Translations under genes and position numbers: made by a program | Assembly: GCA_026702635.1 (NCBI GenBank) | Contig: JAPPBZ010000272.1 | Location: 1-24,914, forward strand | Length of the DNA: 24,914 nt | Direction: 5' to 3' | Origin: Bacteroidota bacterium | GTDB lineage: Bacteria > Bacteroidota > Rhodothermia > Rhodothermales > Bin80 | Shown here: positions 7,447 through 14,458 of the stretch, one piece after another | Layout: every line of letters starts with the position of its first letter | Position numbering within the stretch: the first letter of the stretch is position 1 | The notes under the pieces: generated by a model | What the model saw: only the letters and a program-made list of their open reading frames with translations | What the model was told of the DNA's origin: nothing | Databases searched by the model: none

Positions 7447-8742
7447 CTATGCAATCACAAAGTCGTAGAGGGGATGGTTTTCGCAGAGGGCATAGACTTC
7501 GTTTTTTACCTTGTGTTGGGTGGACTCGTTGGTGGGCGCGTTCAGAACACGATCAATCAGCATAACCACCTCCTCAATATCTGCTTCTTCAAATCCTCGT
7601 GTCGTGACAGCGGCCGTTCCTAACCGGATCCCACTGGTGACGAATGGGCTTTTATCATCAAAGGGGACCATGTTTTTGTTCACTGTGATGTGCGCTGCCT
7701 GCAAGGCACGCTCTGCATCCCGTCCAGTAATATTTTTGCTGCGAAGGTCAACCAACACCAGATGGTTATCGGTTCCTCCACTCACAACATCGTAGCCACG
7801 CGACAAAAAAGATTGTGCCATGACAGCTGCATTTTTTTGCACCTGCCGCGCATATTCGACAAATTCGGGCTGCAGCGCCTCTTTGAAGGCAACTGCTTTG
7901 GCTGCAATGACATGTACGAGTGGGCCACCTTGCATACCGGGAAAGACGGCAGAATCAAGCAATTCACTCATATTGCGGACACGGCCGCTCTTTGGGGCAA
8001 CTTTGCCAAAAGGGTTCTCAAAATCATTTCCGATCAGTACCATTCCCCCACGCGGTCCACGAAGTGTCTTGTGCGTGGTTGTTGTGACGATGTGGGCGTG
8101 AGGTAGCGGGTCGTTCAGGAGCCCAGCGGCAATTAATCCGGCAGGGTGCGCCATATCCATCCACAGGAGCGCACCGATTTCATCGGCAATTGCCCGAAAT
8201 GCCTCATAGTCAAAATCGCGCGAGTATGCACTGGCTCCAATAGAGATCAGTTTAGGGTTGATGGATTTTGCTTTGTCCCGGACGCGATCCATATCAATAC
8301 GTCCATCTTCGTTTACCCCATAGTATGTTGCCTGAAACCAGATACCCGAGAAATTCACAGGGCTTCCATGTGTCAGGTGTCCGCCATGTGCAAGATCAAG
8401 GCCAAGGAAGGTATCCCCCGGCTTCAGGCAGCTCAGGTAAACGGCAGCATTAGCGGAGGCCCCTGAATGGGGTTGCACATTGACCCAGTCGCATTGAAAC
8501 AGTTCTTTTGCACGACTGCGCGCCAAATCTTCAGCAACATCCGTAAATTCACAACCGCCGTAATAGCGCCGGCCAGGCAGCCCCTCGGCATATTTATTCG
8601 TGAAGACAGAGCCCTGGGCCTGCATGACACTTCTGGACACAAAATTTTCCGAAGCGATCAATTCTAGGCCGTAGTTCTGACGATGGACTTCCCGTTCAAT
8701 CGCAGCGTGGATTTCGGGATCCTGTGATATAAGATGACTCAT
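7447..8742 (-). CDS. glyA: Serine hydroxymethyltransferase
   Basis: GlyA interconverts serine and glycine, passing the one-carbon unit to tetrahydrofolate with pyridoxal phosphate as cofactor, in the cytosol. The 431-residue length is standard. Recognisable parts include GLELIASENFVS (residues 25-36), TNKYAEGLPGRRYYGG, QPHSGASANAAVYL, DMAHPAGLIAAG and the cofactor Schiff-base lysine Lys225 in TTTTHKTLRGPRGG. All expected motifs are intact. The ATG at 8742 lies 22 bp downstream of the DUF4159 gene, so the two may be co-transcribed. The 165 bp between its stop and the phosphoribosyltransferase start hold no gene and no recognisable terminator. Confidence 0.98.
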   Translation of the reverse strand: MSHLISQDPEIHAAIEREVHRQNYGLELIASENFVSRSVMQAQGSVFTNKYAEGLPGRRYYGGCEFTDVAEDLARSRAKELFQCDWVNVQPHSGASANAAVYLSCLKPGDTFLGLDLAHGGHLTHGSPVNFSGIWFQATYYGVNEDGRIDMDRVRDKAKSINPKLISIGASAYSRDFDYEAFRAIADEIGALLWMDMAHPAGLIAAGLLNDPLPHAHIVTTTTHKTLRGPRGGMVLIGNDFENPFGKVAPKSGRVRNMSELLDSAVFPGMQGGPLVHVIAAKAVAFKEALQPEFVEYARQVQKNAAVMAQSFLSRGYDVVSGGTDNHLVLVDLRSKNITGRDAERALQAAHITVNKNMVPFDDKSPFVTSGIRLGTAAVTTRGFEEADIEEVVMLIDRVLNAPTNESTQHKVKNEVYALCENHPLYDFVIA

Positions 8743-8764
8743 GTGAATGATGAATAAAATTAGG

Positions 8765-9466
8765 TCAATTGCTCCCCATCATGGCATATACCAGGATATT
8801 AGTTCCCATTTGGAGAGCGGATTCGCGGATTTCTGGTGGAAGGTCATGCACTGATTCGGGTTCCCAGCCATCGCCGAGATCACTCTCGTAGCTGTAGAAC
8901 ACACAAAGGCGACCATAGCTATCAAATAACCCCAATCCTTGGGGTGGTTTGCCATCGTGCTCGTGGATTTTTGGCAGACCATTGGGGAATGAATAATGAG
9001 CATGATAGATTGTGTGGTCAAAGGGGAGTTCGACAAATTCCTGTTGGGGAAACACTTTGGTCATTTCACGGCGAATAGCTTCGTCCAAACCATAATTATC
9101 ATCAATATGCAGAAAGCCTCCCTGCTCTAGGTACTGGCGCAGCTGGATAACCTCCTGTTCTGTAAACACGACATTGCCATGTCCTGTCAGGTACAGGTAT
9201 GGAAAGGTGAATAATCGATTATTGGAAAGTTCAACAATCTCCGGTGTCGGCGCAGCGTTCACCAGCGTTTCAGTTCGGACGTGAGCCAAGAGCTCCGGGA
9301 GTGATTGTTCGTCGCTGTACCAGTCCCCCCCACCTCCGTATTTGACACGTGCAATGGAGAACGCGTACTCCTGTGCCTTACATGGAACGGCAAGGACAAT
9401 ACAGAAACACAGCAAGCGGATCACGGAACAGGATGGGGTAGTTTTCCGCAGGTTGTACGATATCAA
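8765..9466 (-). CDS. DUF4159 secreted protein
   Basis: A secreted protein with a signal peptide (hydrophobic RLLCFCIVLAVPCKA, probable cleavage before QEY) and a DUF4159 domain filling the rest. Typical DUF4159 text includes IARVKYGGGGDWYSDEQSL near the mature N-terminus, then FPYLYLTGHGNVVFTEQE, the LEQGGFLHIDDNYG segment and a final ALQMGTNILVYAMMG. The fold resembles the class I glutamine amidotransferase-like ThuA/BPD groups, but no catalytic activity is established and none is claimed here. Genes of this family in Bacteroidota often sit near MoxR/DUF58/VWA operons; that is not so here. The start is uncertain: the frame opens at TTG 9466, while GTG at 9424 would give a more standard 18-residue signal peptide. 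Confidence 0.8.
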   Translation of the reverse strand: MISYNLRKTTPSCSVIRLLCFCIVLAVPCKAQEYAFSIARVKYGGGGDWYSDEQSLPELLAHVRTETLVNAAPTPEIVELSNNRLFTFPYLYLTGHGNVVFTEQEVIQLRQYLEQGGFLHIDDNYGLDEAIRREMTKVFPQQEFVELPFDHTIYHAHYSFPNGLPKIHEHDGKPPQGLGLFDSYGRLCVFYSYESDLGDGWEPESVHDLPPEIRESALQMGTNILVYAMMGSN

Positions 9467-9650
9467 AGTGAACTTGATTAAGGTGCAAGCAGCTTTGAAT
9501 CAGTATATGATTCAGGATGCTCCAAACCAGTCGCGTAGAGGATAATTGATCGTTGGCGGTCGCCCAGTTCTATTCTCCCGAATGTCCTCCGAAGAATAGA
9601 TATCAAGGGTGGCAGATGAGAGAGGTGTAAGTACGCGGATTAAATCTGGT

Positions 9651-10046
9651 CTAGGAGGGAGGAATCTGGTTGAGCGTATTGGTTTCGCTGTACTTGGAGG
9701 GGCATTTCATGAGGATATGTTCTGCCTCGAAAATATCTCCATTCAGGTGGCCTTCCACGACCAGTTTTTCCGCATTCTCAAAGCTTGCCGGCTTTGTGTC
9801 ACTATAGTGGACTTTTCGCACGGTCCCTTCTTCATCCTGCATATGGAATGTGAAGAGATTAGCTTCCGGGTCATAATAAGCCGTCTCCGGTTGCACCCAG
9901 TAACCGACCACATGGGCACGTGTCCCTGAAGCTTCAGCTTCGGAAAAATGCATATAGCCCCCAACCTGTTCGCCGAAGCTAAACAGAAGCAGCGATGCAA
10001 ATCCCACAAGGGCAATCAGACTAATAATGGTGCGAGGCTTACGCAT
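9651..10046 (-). CDS. ccmE: Cytochrome c maturation heme chaperone CcmE, CxxxY variant
   Basis: CcmE is the periplasmic heme chaperone of System I cytochrome c maturation; it takes heme from the CcmC side and delivers it to CcmF. The 131-residue protein has an N-terminal membrane anchor (TIISLIALVGFASLLLFSF) followed by an OB-fold, with VVGYWVQPE, FTFHMQDEEGTVRKVHY and KLVVEGHLNGDIFEAEHIL. At the heme attachment site the classical H-x-x-x-Y is replaced by CPSKY (Cys115, Tyr119). Such CxxxY CcmE proteins are known from Desulfovibrio and archaea. The tail after Tyr119 is short. The gene lies 182 bp beyond the ccmD-like gene on the same strand, so it may have its own promoter. Confidence 0.9.
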   Translation of the reverse strand: MRKPRTIISLIALVGFASLLLFSFGEQVGGYMHFSEAEASGTRAHVVGYWVQPETAYYDPEANLFTFHMQDEEGTVRKVHYSDTKPASFENAEKLVVEGHLNGDIFEAEHILMKCPSKYSETNTLNQIPPS

Positions 10047-10228
10047 GCGCTTAGAGGTCTCGGTTTGTTGATTCTACTGCGATCATTCCAACTGGTTGTC
10101 TGTATCCGAATCATCACGCCCAGCTACGGTCTTTGTGGTTCTATTTTCTGGCAATCGAACATTCCAAGCCCTCATAAAACTCTGTTTTCCCTTAATCAGA
10201 TTGTCCACCAAATAGTATCTGATTCAGC

Positions 10229-10423
10229 CTATTCGGCAAGCTTCTCGTTTTCAAGAAGATGCTGGATCGAAGATTCAATTTGATTGATTTTTCGATCTGT
10301 CGCATAGATGAAGATTACGATCCCTAGCCAGATGACTAGGACAACAGCCAAGACAACCATCAGTTTGTCATTGTCCAGCATCGTAGCTTCAAAACCGGAA
10401 GTTTGTAGTAGCAGAGCGAGCAT
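10229..10423 (-). CDS. ccmD: CcmD-like small membrane protein
   Basis: The frame is open from 10510, but the sensible start is the ATG at 10423, 8 bp after the ccmC stop, giving 64 residues. The product has a short hydrophobic N-terminus, one strong transmembrane helix (LMVVLAVVLVIWLGIVIFIY) and a charged tail ATDRKINQIESSIQHLLENE that could form a short coiled coil. This architecture, the DRKI tail and the position straight after ccmC match CcmD-type proteins of Bacteroidota. In proteobacteria CcmD helps release holo-CcmE from the CcmABC complex. Sequence conservation in the family is poor, so the name rests largely on position and shape. An AAAGGA lies about 15 nt upstream of the ATG, rather far for a Shine-Dalgarno. 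Confidence 0.75.
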   Translation of the reverse strand: MLALLLQTSGFEATMLDNDKLMVVLAVVLVIWLGIVIFIYATDRKINQIESSIQHLLENEKLAE

Positions 10424-10431
10424 GATGTTAT

Positions 10432-11139
10432 TTACAAGTCCTTTCCCAAGATAGACTGCAGTGTGGCAGAGGCACGCGATAACCGGACGCGTTGAGTATA
10501 GAGCAGCCACCCTAAACCAATAAACCCGATCACCGCTGGGTAAAATACGATTCTCATAATCGGATCGGTAATATCACTGAATGCTGGATTCCCTTCGGCA
10601 CCAGGATGCAGGCTCTCTAACTGACGTGGCAAAACGTACAACAGGAAAGGTACGGTTACAAATGCAAAAATATTATAGACAGCTGCAATCCGTGCTCGTT
10701 TGATTGGATCATCTAATGCACCTCGAAGGGCAAAATATGCACCGTAGATTAGTACCTGGACTGCGGCCATTGATTGTTTCGGATCAAAATTCCACCATAT
10801 GTTCGTCCCTTCATACCAGGTGAAACGTGCCCACATGCTACCTGTCGCCAGTCCTAAAAGTCCGAACACAATCGCAACCAGCGCGGCAGTGCTCGATCTA
10901 ATATCGCTCACCGGGTTATTCGTTCGGAGACATTGAATGGCATGGACGGCGGAAAGGGCTGTCAATGCCATCATGGTAAACCACATCGGAACATGGAAAT
11001 ACAAATTCCGAGCGGTGTGCTCCAGCATGGCTACACGTGGGATATTCAACCACGTTCCGGCAAAAGAAAACGCTCCCAAGAGAACGAGCGTCATCCAAAC
11101 GATAATGATCAGGCGTATTCTCCTGTAGTTGCGAGGCAT
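10432..11139 (-). CDS. ccmC: Cytochrome c maturation heme handling protein CcmC
   Basis: This 235-residue, six-helix membrane protein presents heme to CcmE. It contains the heme-handling tryptophan-rich region in a variant form, TWYEGTNIWWNFDPKQ (residues 108-122), flanked by the two periplasmic His candidates for axial heme ligation: His49 in LYFHVPMW and His178 in RQLESLHPG. These features distinguish CcmC from the larger CcmF. The N-terminus is basic and short, as in the family. It starts 9 bp after ccmB and is followed after 8 bp by the ccmD-like gene, a compact co-directional arrangement expected of an operon. Confidence 0.93.
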   Translation of the reverse strand: MPRNYRRIRLIIIVWMTLVLLGAFSFAGTWLNIPRVAMLEHTARNLYFHVPMWFTMMALTALSAVHAIQCLRTNNPVSDIRSSTAALVAIVFGLLGLATGSMWARFTWYEGTNIWWNFDPKQSMAAVQVLIYGAYFALRGALDDPIKRARIAAVYNIFAFVTVPFLLYVLPRQLESLHPGAEGNPAFSDITDPIMRIVFYPAVIGFIGLGWLLYTQRVRLSRASATLQSILGKDL

Positions 11140-11148
11140 AGACTTGAT

Positions 11149-11853
11149 TTAGTTCTCCCAGACATAGTCAAAAAGGAGGATAGACGCGGCGATCACGACG
11201 CCGGAAAAACTTACCATGGTAACCAAGGATCCAATGGCCGCACTCCATCCATCTGTGGTAAAAGATTGACCCGTAAAACTTAGATGAGTCGCTTCAACGG
11301 CAGAAAGCAATAAAGGGATCAAAAGGGGAAAGAGTAGAACGGGAAGGAGCGGTCCGCCTCGTGCCGTTCGTGAAATAATCGCCGCTAGAAGTGTGGTCGC
11401 CCCTGCAAGACCCAGGGTGCCCAGACAAATTGTCAGGATAAAAAGCCCGGGTAGTGCTACCTCAACACTTAGAAGCAGCAGGAATACCCCGGATGAAACA
11501 ACATTTGCGCACAGAAGCGTCAGGAAGCTATAACAAAGCTTGCCGAGATAAACCATCCCTCCCCGTGTATGCAATCGCAAAAAGATTGCGGTTCCACGTT
11601 CTTCCTCAGACAGAAATACTCGTCCCAGCCCCAATGCTGCGGTAAAAAGGATTACGATCCAAAGTAGGCCCGACTTCGTTCGGGGACCGAGGTCTTCTCT
11701 TGCAGTGGCAAACAGGACTAAAAACAATGTGCTTAATACGAAGATGAGCAGTGTGCCCAGTACGGATTTGTTGCGTAGTTCAAGGCGGAGATCCTTCAGG
11801 AGTACAGACTTCGCTCCAGCAATCCAGCTGGCTGGCTTGTTGGGCATGCTCAT
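11149..11853 (-). CDS. ccmB: Heme exporter/CcmABC complex membrane subunit CcmB
   Basis: A 234-residue membrane protein with about six hydrophobic helices and the family pattern: a basic N-terminal LLKDLRLELRNKSVLGTLL, FTAALGLGRVFLSEEERGT after helix 2, and ISRTARGGPLLPVLLFPLLI. CcmB forms the ABC-type complex with the ATPase CcmA and with CcmC that drives release of holo-CcmE. No CcmA ATPase is present in the window, which is unusual as ccmA normally precedes ccmB; here that place is taken by murB. The start ATG at 11853 overlaps the murB TGA stop (ATGA), so translation is probably coupled. A second ATG two codons later is possible. Confidence 0.92.
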   Translation of the reverse strand: MSMPNKPASWIAGAKSVLLKDLRLELRNKSVLGTLLIFVLSTLFLVLFATAREDLGPRTKSGLLWIVILFTAALGLGRVFLSEEERGTAIFLRLHTRGGMVYLGKLCYSFLTLLCANVVSSGVFLLLLSVEVALPGLFILTICLGTLGLAGATTLLAAIISRTARGGPLLPVLLFPLLIPLLLSAVEATHLSFTGQSFTTDGWSAAIGSLVTMVSFSGVVIAASILLFDYVWEN

Positions 11854-12866
11854 GGTGAGTGGCGCGCGGCTAATTCCTCGGCAGTAACCAAGCCTTCTGG
11901 TCGAGGCAGAAACACGGGTTTTCCACTGGTCGGAGGATGGAAGTCACCGACGAATTCAACTTCTGTTTCCAGGTGATATCCTGTCTGTTGGGTCACCTCT
12001 TTTTGAACGTAGGCTACCAGTGCCTGGAGATCTGCCGCGGTCCCATCTGCATGGTTGACGATGATGTTGGCATGGAGATGTGAGATGGCCATGCCTCCAT
12101 AGCAGGTTCCCTTGAGACCACATTCATCAATGAGCTTTCCGGCTCCAATTCCCTGGATTTTCTTGAAGATGGACCCGACACTCGGTTCTGTTTTTAGGTC
12201 GGGATGCCTTAATTCGCGCCAGGCTAGATTTTCTTTCATGATTCTGTAGATATCTGCTTGATTCGCTTCCTGAAGCCGAAACGTCGCGCTCAGCACAATG
12301 TCATCCCGCCAGTGCAGAATGGATTTGTCATATCCGAATTCAAAATAATCAACGCCGACACGCTTAGATTCATTTTCCTCCGTAAGGAGGTCCGCATATT
12401 CCAGAACTTCTTCGATGAACATCGTTCGTTCACGCGCCGGGGCAGGAGAGAGAAAGTGGAGATTCTGCCAGAGCGCCCCGCCTACGGTTGAGGGAATCCC
12501 GACGTAGTGCTCAAGCCCGGAAAGGGATCGGCTTGCAGCGAGTTCGATGAGGTCGGGATACATCGTTGCCCCGCTTTCAGCGGTAACTAGATCTCCATTG
12601 AAGCAGATGTGATCGGCAGAATTATGGACAACGACTCCACGGAAGCCGCCATCTCCAATAACGATGTTAGCTCCCTTGCCTAACAGAAAATAGGGTAGGT
12701 CCAACCCTCGAACGGCCCTTACTGCACGCTCGAGTGCAGTCGCATTTGTTGCCTCTACAAAAAAATCCGCTGGCCCTCCTACCCTCATGGTTGTATAGGG
12801 GGCCAATCTGATGTTCTCTCGAACAACAGAACCTTCGCCGATAAGCTTTTCAAGCGTTTGTCGCAT
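11850..12866 (-). CDS. murB: UDP-N-acetylenolpyruvoylglucosamine reductase MurB
   Basis: MurB reduces UDP-GlcNAc-enolpyruvate to UDP-MurNAc with NADPH and FAD in the cytosol, the second committed step of peptidoglycan synthesis. Motifs are TTMRVGGPADFFVEA near residue 25, the FAD-binding LLGKGANIVIGDGGF, GIPSTVGGALWQN (123-135), the proton-donor Ser232 in SVGSIFKKI, and near the C-terminus LETEVEFVGDF with the conserved Glu. At 338 residues it is somewhat long, with an insertion after GALWQN (about 137-165). The YR-x-S segment of E. coli MurB reads YDKS here (179-182), so the usual Arg is absent; I believe this belongs to a variant MurB subgroup rather than a defect. It overlaps ccmB by 4 bp and is divergent from the SPFH gene. 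Confidence 0.93.
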   Translation of the reverse strand: MRQTLEKLIGEGSVVRENIRLAPYTTMRVGGPADFFVEATNATALERAVRAVRGLDLPYFLLGKGANIVIGDGGFRGVVVHNSADHICFNGDLVTAESGATMYPDLIELAASRSLSGLEHYVGIPSTVGGALWQNLHFLSPAPARERTMFIEEVLEYADLLTEENESKRVGVDYFEFGYDKSILHWRDDIVLSATFRLQEANQADIYRIMKENLAWRELRHPDLKTEPSVGSIFKKIQGIGAGKLIDECGLKGTCYGGMAISHLHANIIVNHADGTAADLQALVAYVQKEVTQQTGYHLETEVEFVGDFHPPTSGKPVFLPRPEGLVTAEELAARHSP

Positions 12867-12957
12867 ACCAAAGGATAGGGTTCAACACTGCAACTCGCAA
12901 TCGAGTAAACCGTTATAGCCACTTCCCACGAATCCCCAGATTTCCTAAGGATAAGAA
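12867..12957. promoter_or_regulatory. Divergent promoter region murB / SPFH gene
   Basis: These 91 bp lie between two divergently oriented starts and should hold both promoters. I could not match a Bacteroidota-type TTTG...TAnnTTTG or a sigma-70 consensus with confidence. On the plus strand AAGGA at 12947-12951 sits 6 nt from the ATG at 12958 and is the clearest Shine-Dalgarno sequence in the window. The murB side has none. Confidence 0.4.
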
Positions 12958-13797
12958 ATGAATAACAGATCAAATATGCCGAATATGTCTCGTCTTCTGA
13001 CAAGAGGGGCGATACTCGCTGCGGTTGTTCTTGTTGTCGGTGCTATGGCCGCCGGTTGTATGACAACGACACTTGTTTCCGGTGAGGCCGGTGTCCGCTA
13101 TTCTATCTTCGGAGGAACGGACATGGACGATGTCTACGGTGAGGGGCTAAAGGTCCATGCACCGTGGGTTAATGTAATCAAGTACGATGTTCGTGTGCAG
13201 GAGAGGCTTGAGAATATGGAGGCGCTTTCCTCAAACGGATTGTCAATCGGTACGGATATTTCCGTACGCTGGCGACCGAGATCGGAGACACTTCCAGTTT
13301 TACATGTCGACTATGGTGTCGATTATTTCCGAAAGCTCATTGGTCCAGAACTTCGTAGTACGGTACGAGAAGTGATTGGTCAGTTTACGCCCGAGGAGCT
13401 CTATTCTACTCGAAGAACAGAATTACAGGATCAAATATTTGCCAGAGTGAAGGAGAGCGTAGGGAATGAAGATGTCCTTGTTGAAGCGATTCTAATCAGA
13501 GATGTACGGCTCCCAGAACAAATCAAGATGGCTATTGAAAATAAGCTGAAAGAGGAGCAGGAGGCCGAGAGATACGAATTTACCATCGAAAAAGAGCGCC
13601 TTGAAGCGGAGCGTAAGCGCATTGAAGCAGAAGGTGAAGCCGCATACCAGCAGATTATCACAGCAAGCCTCACTTCGCAATTTCTGCGCTTCAAGGGAAT
13701 TGAGGCTACGCAGCAATTGGCAAATTCACCCAATAGCAAAACTGTCATCGTTGGCGGTGGGGAAGATGGCCTGCCCCTGATTCTGGGTGGTCAATAG
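12958..13797 (+). CDS. SPFH/prohibitin-domain lipoprotein
   Basis: A 279-residue protein with a prohibitin-like SPFH domain. The N-terminus is a basic stretch, a hydrophobic helix (ILAAVVLVVGAMA) and AAGC, a possible lipobox placing the mature start at Cys34. The SPFH domain (about 40-195) shows GVRYSIFGGTDMDDVYGEGL, YDVRVQERLENMEAL, DISVRWRP, VREVIGQFTPEELYSTRR and ILIRDVRLPEQIK. A charged coiled coil (about 195-235, rich in Glu, Lys and Arg with AERYEFTIEKERLEAERKR) follows, then the EAAYQQIITASLT segment typical of prohibitins and a Gly-rich end. SPFH proteins form large ring or cage scaffolds that often hold membrane proteases. The lipobox is imperfect; a simple N-terminal membrane anchor is the alternative. 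It appears monocistronic with a good Shine-Dalgarno. Confidence 0.85.
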   Translation: MNNRSNMPNMSRLLTRGAILAAVVLVVGAMAAGCMTTTLVSGEAGVRYSIFGGTDMDDVYGEGLKVHAPWVNVIKYDVRVQERLENMEALSSNGLSIGTDISVRWRPRSETLPVLHVDYGVDYFRKLIGPELRSTVREVIGQFTPEELYSTRRTELQDQIFARVKESVGNEDVLVEAILIRDVRLPEQIKMAIENKLKEEQEAERYEFTIEKERLEAERKRIEAEGEAAYQQIITASLTSQFLRFKGIEATQQLANSPNSKTVIVGGGEDGLPLILGGQ

Positions 13798-14457
13798 TTG
13801 CCGACTGGTTCAATCCGAGTTACTCGGTAGTAGTTTGGATAACCTTTCTGGATTTGCTGGAACTTGCTCTCGGAAGCGAAGCGTTGATCTTCAAGGTGTT
13901 GGGAATTCCTTCCAATGTTAATCAACCTTTGGTCCACTTAGCTTCGAACCAAGTTGATTTGTGAAGGAAAGGCTGTTTCTGAGCGCCAGTCTTACAGGTG
14001 TACATTAGGTCTAGGATAGATGGGCCTGAATCAGAGAACATGTTGCTCCCAATAAATCGTCAGTGATGTGATTCACCTCGTCAAGTGAGGTGTGATCATA
14101 AGGGAAGAGAGTCTGGAGGGGCTGGCATCCAGTGGTAGGATATGGAGACTCCTCTAGGTTGTTAGATTGATAAGTGGGGTTTCGATATGGCATAAGTGTC
14201 AAGCATTGCCAGATAGTTCTTACCCCCGAGTCGAAAGTCAGGTTTTATCAAGGATATTCTCTGCTTCAACTGTGAAATTTTTGTGAATTCGAAAAAATCC
14301 TCCAAAACACAATTCTAATTATCTATATTACATGAGGGTTTCAGTGGGCTATTATTAGTTCCTGCGACAGCGAGAAGGTCAGAAACACGGTGAGATGTTA
14401 CTCTAAAGTAAGAGGAATCATGCTTCTCCATTCAGATCTGCACTGCTTTTTGTTGTA
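13798..14457. other. Long intergenic region upstream of the surface cassette
   Basis: No gene is supported in these 660 bp apart from a possible leader ORF at the very end. A small hairpin CCGAG-TTA-CTCGG (13815-13827) lies just after the SPFH gene but lacks a T-tract, so it is at best a weak or Rho-assisted terminator. A second inverted repeat is at 14074-14092. The sequence turns strongly AT-rich between about 14270 and 14332 (including CTAATTATCTATATTAC), the likeliest place for the promoter of the TonB-receptor cassette. I could not define its boxes. Confidence 0.5.
14074..14092. other. Inverted repeat in receptor upstream region
   Basis: CACCTC (14074-14079) and GAGGTG (14087-14092) are perfect inverted repeats around a 7-nt loop. 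The outer flanks TGATT and TGATCA continue the symmetry imperfectly. It has no T-tract. It lies about 380 bp before the receptor start, so it could be an operator, part of an untranslated leader structure, or chance. Confidence 0.3.
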
Positions 14458-14458
14458 A
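14420..14458 (+). promoter_or_regulatory. Possible 12-codon leader ORF coupled to the TonB receptor
   Basis: An ATG at 14420, preceded by AGAGGA (14411-14416), opens a 12-residue frame (MLLHSDLHCFLL). Its TAA stop shares one base with the receptor ATG (TAATG at 14456-14460). The receptor ATG itself has no Shine-Dalgarno. This is the arrangement of translational coupling by termination-reinitiation. The alternative is a 1-2 nt indel, real or a sequencing error, that split the signal peptide region: the receptor frame extends upstream to a stop at 14404-14406 but has no ATG there. Confidence 0.4.

Noticed and set aside
10433..10510. N-terminal extension of the CcmD-like frame up to 10510
   Set aside because: It lies inside ccmC, adds non-membrane residues unlike the family, and the ATG at 10423 directly after the ccmC stop is the natural start.
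13815..13827. CCGAG-TTA-CTCGG hairpin after the SPFH gene as an intrinsic terminator
   Set aside because: Only a 5-bp stem with a 3-nt loop and no T-tract behind it.
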